From positions 134,300 through 198,299 of the forward strand of contig NZ_CDDB01000039.1 of NCBI RefSeq assembly GCF_000820105.1: 64,000 nt of DNA. The letters are read 5' to 3'. Positions 57,822 to 64,000 of this stretch are shown piece after piece. This DNA is from Aeromonas schubertii. Its GTDB lineage: Bacteria; Pseudomonadota; Gammaproteobacteria; Enterobacterales; Aeromonadaceae. The first letter of the stretch is position 1. Every line of letters starts with the position of its first letter. The notes beneath the pieces were generated by a model that saw only the letters and a program-made list of their open reading frames with translations, had not been told where the DNA came from and searched no databases. The translations under genes were made by a program, and so were the position numbers.

Positions 57822-58610
57822 ATGTTGTTTCTCGGGTATCTGTTGCTGGGGGCCTGCGCCGGCATGCTGGCCGGTCTGTTTGGCATCGGCGGCGGGCTCA
57901 TCATAGTCCCCGTGCTGGTCGCCACCTTCCGCCTGCAGGGGGTCCATCCCGATGTCATCACTCACCTGGCGCTGGGCACCTCCATGCTCACCATGATCTT
58001 CACCGGGGTGAGCTCCTTGCGGGTGCACCAGATGCGCGGGGCCGTGGATTGGCCCCTGATCCGCCAGCTTGCCGTCGGCATGATCCTGGGGGGCTGGCTC
58101 GGTGGTCTCACCGCCAGCTTGCTGCCGGCCACCACCCTCAACCTTATCATCGGCATCTTCGCCTGGGCCATGGCCCTGCAGATGGGGCTCTCCCTGCAAC
58201 CCAAGGGGGGGCGGCCGCTGCCCGGACGGGCGGGTAACGGGGTGGCCGGGCTGGTGATCGGCTGGATGTCGGCCATCTTCGGCATCGGCGGGGGCTCGCT
58301 CACCGTGCCCTATCTCTCCTGGTGCAGCGTGCCCATGAGCCGGGCGGTGGCGGTCTCGGCGGCCTGTAGCCTTCCCATCGCGCTCTCGGGTAGCCTCTCC
58401 TATCTCTATGCCGGATGGGGGCATGGGGACTTGCCCGAGTGGTCGGTGGGCTACGTCTACCTGCCGGCGCTTCTTGGCATAGTGCTTACCAGCACCCAGT
58501 TTGCCCGCATCGGTGCCAGGTTGGCCCATCGTCTGCCTCCCAAGCGCCTCAAACAGGGGTTTGCCTGCCTGCTGCTCGTGGTGGGGGCGAAATTTATGCT
58601 CTTTAGCTGA
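57822..58610 (+). CDS. TauE/SafE family permease
   Basis: A 262-aa inner-membrane protein with about eight helices and the two family motifs G-L-F-G-I-G-G-G-L-I-I-V-P at about 17-29 and A-I-F-G-I-G-G-G-S-L-T-V-P-Y at about 147-160. The family exports sulfite, sulfoacetate or other organosulfur anions. The substrate here is unknown. I chose the ATG at 57822 with AAGGA upstream. The frame's earlier ATG lies at the preceding terminator. Confidence 0.9.
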   Translation: MLFLGYLLLGACAGMLAGLFGIGGGLIIVPVLVATFRLQGVHPDVITHLALGTSMLTMIFTGVSSLRVHQMRGAVDWPLIRQLAVGMILGGWLGGLTASLLPATTLNLIIGIFAWAMALQMGLSLQPKGGRPLPGRAGNGVAGLVIGWMSAIFGIGGGSLTVPYLSWCSVPMSRAVAVSAACSLPIALSGSLSYLYAGWGHGDLPEWSVGYVYLPALLGIVLTSTQFARIGARLAHRLPPKRLKQGFACLLLVVGAKFMLFS

Positions 58611-58680
58611 GGCTGCTGCGCCAGGTTGCGGCAACTTGCTGAAAAAGCAGACGAACGCGCCTGAAAGAGGCAAAAAGCCG

Positions 58681-58708
58681 TTGCATTGAAGGGGCGCTCT
58701 GTTAGACT
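58681..58708 (+). promoter_or_regulatory. ffs promoter
   Basis: TTGCAT (58681-58686), a 16-base spacer and TAGACT (58703-58708) are followed by the GC-containing stretch TTCACCGCG, like the discriminators of growth-rate-controlled RNA promoters. Confidence 0.5.
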
Positions 58709-58722
58709 TCACCGCGTTCGAT

Positions 58723-58835
58723 GGTGGCCCCATTGGTCCTCTCGCATCGATAACCCGTCTACCTGGTCAGGTCCGGAAGGAAGCAGCCAAGGCGGGGGAC
58801 TCGAGTGCCGGGATGTGGCTGGTGGGGCCGCCTCC
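58723..58835 (+). ncRNA. ffs: Signal recognition particle 4.5S RNA
   Basis: The apical core GTCAGGTCCGGAAGGAAG followed by CAGCCAAGGC is diagnostic of bacterial SRP RNA. The ends pair (GGTGGCCCC with GGGGCCGCC), and the order of internal loops (TGCCGGGATG on the 3' side) matches E. coli 4.5S RNA of 114 nt. It binds Ffh for co-translational membrane targeting. Confidence 0.97.
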
Positions 58836-58978
58836 ATTTCTGGAATATCTATCGCTTATCTCCCCTTTGCCCTCTGGTCATCCACATGGTGTGGACGAGG
58901 AGGCGCAGCCTGACGCTCTTCCGCTTTGCTCTCTCTTCCGCCTGTTTCTCAAGCCGACATTGGGCCATCGCCGCCTCG

Positions 58979-60154
58979 CTATGAGATCCACTGCTGGCGG
59001 CTGTAGTGGCGTTTTAGCTGGGGGTCGCTGCTGCGCTCCAGCTTCCAGCGCTGGCAGCCGTTGAAGGCGGTGTAGTCGGCCAGCGTCTGCTCCAGGGCCG
59101 GCAGGAAGTCGTGCAGCCGACCGTCTTCGCGATAGGCGGCCGGCTCCAGCACCAGATTTTTAAGCAGCAGCTTGCCGCAGGCTCGCTCGGCCTTGACGTC
59201 GAGACGGCCGATGAAGTGCTCCCCCCAGAGCAGCGCCAGGGTGTAGTAGCCAAAGCGGCGCTTGGGTGCGGGCAGGTAGACCTCCAGCTGGTAGTCAAAC
59301 CCGAACCAGTGGCGCAGCCGCTCACGCTGGATGAGCAGGTTATCGAACGGGTTGAGCAGCCACACCCGGTTGGGCACTCCGGTGGGGGCTGCGAGATCGG
59401 ATTCGAACCAGTAGCGCTCGCGCCCGACCGCAAAGCTCTCGAGTCGGCCCTCCTCCTCCATGGCCGCCAGCGCCGCCTTGATGGGCGCCTGCACGTTGCG
59501 GCGCAAATACCCCATCTGCCTGAGGCTGCCAAAGCCCTGGGCGGCTAGGTAGCGCTCGACAAGGTGACGGGCGAATGCCTCGTCATCGGGGGGCCGGGTG
59601 TCGATGCCTGTCGGCAGTACCCGCTCGGTCAAGTCGAACACCTTCTGAAACTTCTCCCGCCGCACCACCATGAGCGCTCCTTCCATAAAGAGTTGCTCGA
59701 GGGCCTTCTTGGCCGGCTTCCACTCCCACCAGCCCCCTTTGTGACCGGGGTGGTCGAAGTCGCTCGCCTTGCACGGGCCCTGCTCGCGGATGCGGCCGAG
59801 CACCTGATCCATCACGGCACAGTCACGCTCGAACCAGTGACGCTGGCCATCGCGCAGGGCCAGCTTGCGCGGCAGGCTGAAGCGGTAGTCCTCCATGGGC
59901 AGGTAGGCGGCGGCGTGCGACCAGTATTCGAACAGCTCGCCACGGGCGAGGGCGGCATCGAGCTGAGCGGGCTGGTAGCCCGGCAGGCGTGAGTGCAGCA
60001 CATGGTGGTGGGCGCGCTCGACTACGTTGATCGAATCTATCTGCACATAGCCGAGGCGCTGCACCGTGGTGAGCAGATCCGCAGGAGGTGTGAGCAGCCC
60101 CTGGCGGGCCAGGTTGATACGGCGCCATTCGAGGGGAGAGAAGGGAGAGGACAT
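58979..60154 (-). CDS. ycaQ: YcaQ-type winged-helix DNA glycosylase (HTH_42 family)
   Basis: A 391-aa protein of the AlkZ/YcaQ (AlkX) family, which unhooks interstrand crosslinks and alkylated bases from DNA. The catalytic Q-I-D-S-I-N motif lies at about 40, followed by H-H-V-L-H-S-R-L. E-Y-W-S-H-A-A-A-Y-L-P is at about 77-87 and F-N-G-C-Q-R-W near the C-terminus. It is close to the E. coli length (410). I chose the ATG at 60154; the 28 upstream codons are not family-like. It lies 80 bases after the DUF2955 gene. Confidence 0.92.
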   Translation of the reverse strand: MSSPFSPLEWRRINLARQGLLTPPADLLTTVQRLGYVQIDSINVVERAHHHVLHSRLPGYQPAQLDAALARGELFEYWSHAAAYLPMEDYRFSLPRKLALRDGQRHWFERDCAVMDQVLGRIREQGPCKASDFDHPGHKGGWWEWKPAKKALEQLFMEGALMVVRREKFQKVFDLTERVLPTGIDTRPPDDEAFARHLVERYLAAQGFGSLRQMGYLRRNVQAPIKAALAAMEEEGRLESFAVGRERYWFESDLAAPTGVPNRVWLLNPFDNLLIQRERLRHWFGFDYQLEVYLPAPKRRFGYYTLALLWGEHFIGRLDVKAERACGKLLLKNLVLEPAAYREDGRLHDFLPALEQTLADYTAFNGCQRWKLERSSDPQLKRHYSRQQWIS

Positions 60155-60234
60155 CGAAGCTCCATATCGTGACGGTTGGGTGGTGACACCAGGAAGGAGA
60201 CCCGGGCTCGAGGCGAGGCCCGGGCGCTCTGTGG

Positions 60235-61230
60235 TCATGGGTCTGTGTTCAGCAATTCGCCATGGCCGGGGTGCAGCAGCCGCATCACCAGGGCGCAGTA
60301 GAGCACGGTGAGCAGCACGGTGAGGAGGCGATCCCCCATGGCGACCAGACTCTGGCTCGGCAGCAGGCTGGCCAGCAGGGTCAGCAGCACCGTCATGGCG
60401 CTCTGGATGACGGGGATGGGCCAGCCGCAGGCCAGGCGTCCCGAGAGCCAGAGGCTGGCCGCCAGGGCGCAGAGCAGGGCGAAGGGGGGATTGGGCAGCA
60501 ACCAGATGATCAATACCAGGGGCAGGGCCACCAGGGCGCCCAGCAGGTTGGCGGTGAGCAGGGTGCGGGCATTGCTGCGGGTCAGGGTGGGATCATTGGC
60601 CCGCAGCAGGTTGGCCAGGGTGGCACCGATGAGGATGGCGCTCTGATCCTGGGCCGCGATGGCCAGGGCCACGGCCAACAGCAGGGCGGCGCTCTTGCCC
60701 AGCACCTGCAGTGCCGAAGGGGGGCGGCTGTCGGTTGCCGCCGGGGTCGGCCAGCTCGGCCAGGGGCGGGGCCAGAGGGCGAAGGCGAGCAGGGTCCAGA
60801 AGATGGCCTTGACGATGGCCTTGCCCATCAGGGGGGCGATGGCCATGGGCCAGCCCGGATCGCTTTGTACCAGCACCAGGCTCATGGTGGTGACCATGAG
60901 CCCAAGCAGCCCCACCAGATCGGCCGGGTTACGCTCGAGGCGGGCAAACAGGGCCACCACCAGCGCGATCATGGTCAGCCAGAAGGCGAAAAGATTGCCG
61001 CCGGTCAGGCGGGCCATCAGACCGATGAGGGCACTGCAGATCACCACTACCCCCAACAGTTTGACCAGCATCACCAGGGGGGGGCGTCCTGGCATCAGCA
61101 ACAGCAGGATCACCGTGAAGATGGGGGCGAGCATGGGCAGGCTGGCCCCGCTTTGCATCTCTATGGCCAGGACAACCATGGGCATTATCCCAAGACGCAG
61201 TGCCCCATGGCGCCATGCTTGCCCGCTCAT
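60235..61230 (-). CDS. DUF2955 (FUSC-like) inner-membrane transporter subunit
   Basis: A 331-aa membrane protein with about ten helices in two clusters, separated by a hydrophilic Pro-rich stretch at about 160-175. It matches the pattern of DUF2955 proteins, relatives of the aromatic-acid exporter AaeB. The ATG at 61230 overlaps the stop of the HlyD-like gene (ATGA). The pair should form an efflux pump for aromatic or other organic acids; the substrate is not known. Confidence 0.87.
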   Translation of the reverse strand: MSGQAWRHGALRLGIMPMVVLAIEMQSGASLPMLAPIFTVILLLLMPGRPPLVMLVKLLGVVVICSALIGLMARLTGGNLFAFWLTMIALVVALFARLERNPADLVGLLGLMVTTMSLVLVQSDPGWPMAIAPLMGKAIVKAIFWTLLAFALWPRPWPSWPTPAATDSRPPSALQVLGKSAALLLAVALAIAAQDQSAILIGATLANLLRANDPTLTRSNARTLLTANLLGALVALPLVLIIWLLPNPPFALLCALAASLWLSGRLACGWPIPVIQSAMTVLLTLLASLLPSQSLVAMGDRLLTVLLTVLYCALVMRLLHPGHGELLNTDP

Positions 61231-62291
61231 GAGAGGTAGGAGAGCTGGGCCAGTACACGCAGCCAGAGGCCGCCGACCCACTCCATCCAGGCGCTCTTGC
61301 CCGGATAGAAGAGCACGGTCGCCTGGGAGCCATAGCGCAGGCCACGTGGCAGCGGTTCGTCCAGCACCAGGGTGACGGGGAACTGGCGCCCGGCCTGTTT
61401 GCCGCTGGGGGCCATCAGCAGACCCGTGCTCTGATCCGTGCCCAGGCTGCCGGCACTGCCAAAGCCCAGGCTCTCGAGGCGGGCCTTGAAGAGTCGTCCG
61501 GGCAGCACATCAAACAGGATCTCGGCCGGTTGTCCCGCCCTGAGATACTCCAGGGCATTCTCGTCGAGCATGGTGGTGATCCAGATTGCGCCTGTGTCGA
61601 TAAAAGTCATGGCCGGGGTGCCCACGGCCGCATATTGGCCAGGGGCCAACTGGATATTGGTGATGGCGCCCTGATTGGGGGCCACCACTGTGGTGCGCAT
61701 CAGGTCCAGGCGTGCCTTGGCCAGGGTGGCCATCGCCTCCTTGAGGCGGGGGTTCTCCTCCCCCTGGGGACCCAGACTCTGGCGGGCGCGCTGCAGATCG
61801 GCCTCGCTGGCGGTGAGGGCGGCCTCGGCCTGGGCCAGGGTGGCGCTGGCCTGATCCCGCTGGGCGGCCGACATGACGCCCCGGCGCGCCAGCTCCAGCA
61901 CCCGGGCCGCATTGTCGGCGGCGTTATCGCGCGCGGCCTTGGCCTGCACCATGCGGGCCTGGGCGGTCTGCACCGCGGCGGTGTCGGCGCCGATCGCCTG
62001 CCCTACGCTGGAGACATGGGCCTCGGCCTGGGCCAGGGCGATGCGGTAGGGATCCGGATTGATGCGAAACAGGGGGGCGCCGGCGGCCACCTGGCTGTTA
62101 TCGCTCACCTCGACGGCGCTCACCTTGCCGGCCACCTCGGGGGCGATGCGGATCAGAAAGGCCTGCACGCTCCCCTCGCGGCTCAAGGGGGTAAGGCGCT
62201 GGGCAAACAGCACATAGACGAGGACCACCAGGGCCAGGAGCACAAGGGTGAGGGTCAGGCGGCGAACGGGATCGCGATGGGGGGCATCCAT
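61227..62291 (-). CDS. HlyD-family membrane fusion protein (EmrA/AaeA-like)
   Basis: A 354-aa periplasmic adaptor: an N-terminal membrane helix at about 13-30, lipoyl-like halves (V-A-G-K-V-S-A-V-E-V at about 53 and V-V-A-P-N-Q-G-A-I at about 200), a coiled-coil hairpin at about 80-185 rich in A-Q-A-x-A, and a beta-barrel domain after 210. It partners the DUF2955 protein and is divergent from the LysR regulator. Confidence 0.92.
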   Translation of the reverse strand: MDAPHRDPVRRLTLTLVLLALVVLVYVLFAQRLTPLSREGSVQAFLIRIAPEVAGKVSAVEVSDNSQVAAGAPLFRINPDPYRIALAQAEAHVSSVGQAIGADTAAVQTAQARMVQAKAARDNAADNAARVLELARRGVMSAAQRDQASATLAQAEAALTASEADLQRARQSLGPQGEENPRLKEAMATLAKARLDLMRTTVVAPNQGAITNIQLAPGQYAAVGTPAMTFIDTGAIWITTMLDENALEYLRAGQPAEILFDVLPGRLFKARLESLGFGSAGSLGTDQSTGLLMAPSGKQAGRQFPVTLVLDEPLPRGLRYGSQATVLFYPGKSAWMEWVGGLWLRVLAQLSYLS

Positions 62292-62397
62292 GATGGAGGG
62301 CTCCTGTTAATCAGAGAGAGGTGGCAGGGCACGGCTTGTCATGGCCCTGACCGGGACGATATAAAGCCCTGATACTATTGCATGGAAATCCGTCATC

Positions 62398-63294
62398 ATG
62401 AAGATCCACTCCGATGAGTTGATGCAGTTCGTGGCCGTGGTGGAGGCGGGCAGTTTTCGCCAGGCGGCCGACAACCTCGGCATCGACAACTCGGCCCTCA
62501 GCCGGGGCGTGAAGCGCCTCGAGCAGAAGCTCTCCACCGTGCTGCTCAACCGCACCACCCGGCGCCTGGGCCTGACCGAAGAGGGGGCCTGGCTCTATCA
62601 GAAGGCGCTCACGATCATCGCCGAGATGGCCGAGGTGGAAGGGACGCTCCTGATGCGCCGGGAGCAGCCCGAGGGGATCTTGCGAGTCGACGCCGCCACC
62701 CCCTTTATCCTGCACCAGCTGGTGCCCCTCATCGGCTGTTTTCGGCAGCGTTATCCGCGTATCGAGCTGCAGCTGCACAGCTCGGAGGGGTTTATCAACC
62801 TGATGGAGCGCCGGGTCGATGTGGCCATCCGCATCGGCGAGCTGGAGGACTCCTCCCTGCGCGTCATGCCCCTCGGGCGCACGCGCATTCGCCTGCTGGC
62901 CTCACCCGCCTACCTCGCTCGCAGTGGTACACCCGAGACGGTGGCAAGCCTGAGCCAGCACACCCTGCTTGGGTTTATCGCGCCCGATCACCTCAATCAC
63001 TGGCCCCTTCGCTCGGCCTTGGGGGACCGCCTGCCGGTGACCCCCGGCCTTTGCGCCAGCAGCGGCGAGACCCTGCGCCAGCTGGCCCTGGCCGGGGAGG
63101 GGATCGTCTGTCTGTCCGACTTTATGACCGGCGAGGATAGGGCCAGCGGGGCCCTGGTTGAGGTGCTGGCCAGCGCCAACAGCGGTGCCTCGCGCCCGAT
63201 TAATGCCGTCTTCTACTCCGATGCCCAGCGCGATCCGCGCCTGCGTGTCTGGCTCGACTTTCTCAAAGCCAGCCTCGGTGAGGGGGCTCTCTAG
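62398..63294 (+). CDS. LysR-family transcriptional regulator
   Basis: A 298-aa LTTR with an N-terminal helix-turn-helix (F-R-Q-A-A-D-N-L-G-I-D-N-S-A-L-S at about 18-33) and a C-terminal periplasmic-binding-like effector domain at about 90-290. Its divergent position 106 bases from the HlyD-like gene suggests that it controls the efflux pair, as AaeR does for aaeXAB. It ends in a shared terminator. Confidence 0.93.
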   Translation: MKIHSDELMQFVAVVEAGSFRQAADNLGIDNSALSRGVKRLEQKLSTVLLNRTTRRLGLTEEGAWLYQKALTIIAEMAEVEGTLLMRREQPEGILRVDAATPFILHQLVPLIGCFRQRYPRIELQLHSSEGFINLMERRVDVAIRIGELEDSSLRVMPLGRTRIRLLASPAYLARSGTPETVASLSQHTLLGFIAPDHLNHWPLRSALGDRLPVTPGLCASSGETLRQLALAGEGIVCLSDFMTGEDRASGALVEVLASANSGASRPINAVFYSDAQRDPRLRVWLDFLKASLGEGAL

Positions 63295-63313
63295 GCGCAT
63301 CGGCAAAAACGTC

Positions 63314-63340
63314 AGGCCCCGCAGTGCGGGGCCTCTCTTT
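63314..63340. terminator. Terminator between convergent LysR and oxidoreductase genes
   Basis: AGGCCCCGC pairs with GCGGGGCCT around AGT. The plus strand continues CTCTTT and the minus strand continues to a T5 run. Confidence 0.75.
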
Positions 63341-63348
63341 GGCGGGGA

Positions 63349-64000
63349 TCAGGCGGCCGAGCCGTCGGCCCTGGGGTAATCGGTCAGCCCCTTGGCGCTG
63401 CCGCCAAACAGGGTGGCCGGATCGTGCTGGGCCCAGGGTTGATCGCGGCGGATCCGCTCCGGCAGGTCCGGGTTGGCGACGAAGGGGCGGCCAAAGCCCA
63501 CCAGGTCGGCCCAACCCTCGGCGATGGCGGCGCGGGCGCGTGCCGCGTCGTATTTGCCGGCGTAGATGAGGGTGCCCGGATAGGCCGCACGCAAAGCCTG
63601 TTTGAAGTCGACGCCCATCAGGGGGGCATCGTCCCAGTCAGCCTCGGCGATGTGCAGGTAGACCACGCCGAGCTCGCCGAGCAGGCGCGCGGCGGCGGTG
63701 TAGGTCTGCTCGGGATCGGCGTCGACCGTGCCGTTGAGGGTGGTGAGCGGCGCCAGACGCACGCCGACCCGCTCCATGCCGATCTCGGCGCCGACCGCCT
63801 CGACCACCTCGCGCAGGAAGCGCAGGCGGTTGTCGAGGGAGCCGCCGTAGCAGTCTGTGCGGGCGTTGGATTCCGAGTCGAGAAACTGGTTGATGAGATA
63901 ACCGTTGGCCCCGTGCAGCTCGATGCCATCAAAGCCCGCCGCCATGGCGTTGCGGGCCGCCTGGCGAAACGCCTGCACCACGTCGGCAATCTCTTGGACC
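63349..64000 (-). CDS. Old Yellow Enzyme family NADH:flavin oxidoreductase, C-terminal part (5' end outside window)
   Basis: The frame stays open to the end of the window, so only the last 216 or so codons are present. The apparent start at 63981 is an internal GTG. It has G-F-D-G-I-E-L-H-G-A-N-G-Y-L (FMN barrel), the S-N-A-R-T-D-C-Y-G-G-S motif, a Y-A-G-K-Y-D strand and D-L-V-G-F-G-R-P-F near the end, all typical of NemA-like enzymes acting on enones and nitro compounds. The substrate is unknown. Confidence 0.93.
   Translation of the reverse strand, partial: VQEIADVVQAFRQAARNAMAAGFDGIELHGANGYLINQFLDSESNARTDCYGGSLDNRLRFLREVVEAVGAEIGMERVGVRLAPLTTLNGTVDADPEQTYTAAARLLGELGVVYLHIAEADWDDAPLMGVDFKQALRAAYPGTLIYAGKYDAARARAAIAEGWADLVGFGRPFVANPDLPERIRRDQPWAQHDPATLFGGSAKGLTDYPRADGSAA

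Overview
The window looks like a chromosomal segment of an Aeromonas-type gammaproteobacterium. It has high GC and enteric-like versions of GlpACB, LysC, ArgA, PflB-FocA-YcaO, Asd, SatP and MsrA. It also has a LiuR-type leucine/valine degradation locus typical of marine and aquatic gammaproteobacteria. The genus is inferred from gene content and protein resemblance; no rRNA gene is present to confirm it. I see no prophage, insertion sequence, integrase, CRISPR array or tRNA. This is mostly core metabolism with a few accessory genes.

Layout. 1-7.7 kb: the C-terminal 2.6 kb of codons of a giant type I secreted repeat adhesin, cut by the window edge, ending in a strong bidirectional terminator. 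7.8-12.1 kb: glpC, glpB, glpA (anaerobic glycerol-3-phosphate dehydrogenase) on the minus strand, with FNR-, GlpR- and CRP-like sites upstream. 12.1-15.7 kb: a YcgR-like PilZ protein, YchJ and an LtaS/OpgB-like sulfatase-fold membrane protein. 15.8-18.9 kb: lysC behind a lysine riboswitch, and argA behind paired ARG boxes. 19-25.9 kb: small single genes (msrA, DUF3802, GNAT, YjbR, alpha/beta hydrolase, GAF histidine kinase, glyoxalase, an RHH protein, a Cys-motif protein and a periplasmic HAD phosphatase). 26.2-31 kb: an ABC ATPase, FtsX-type permease and AttH/CrtC-like hydratase operon, divergent from a DUF4357 protein. 31-36.5 kb: ycaO, focA and pflB, with a class II FNR promoter for focA. 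36.5-39 kb: sugE under a guanidine-II riboswitch, asd and satP.

39-56 kb is the most coherent block. On the minus strand, liuABCDE-liuR encodes leucine/isovalerate degradation, followed by a periplasmic binding protein and a DUF748/AsmA-like protein. Divergently, a plus-strand operon (mmsA, acyl-CoA dehydrogenase, enoyl-CoA hydratase, 3-hydroxyisobutyryl-CoA hydrolase, mmsB, SDR) encodes valine degradation. A perfect 18-bp inverted repeat, a plausible LiuR operator, sits between them. Together these turn leucine into acetoacetate and acetyl-CoA, and valine into propionyl-CoA.

56-64 kb: an APC-family basic amino acid transporter, a TauE/SafE permease, the 4.5S SRP RNA gene ffs, a YcaQ-type DNA glycosylase, a DUF2955/HlyD efflux pair with a divergent LysR regulator, and the C-terminal part of an Old Yellow Enzyme cut by the window end.

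I did not find a clearly new system. The observations most worth checking are the guanidine-II riboswitch with no visible ribosome binding site, the Att-like ABC/hydratase operon, the antitoxin-like DUF4357 gene without a toxin, the shared LiuR site, and several structured leaders.
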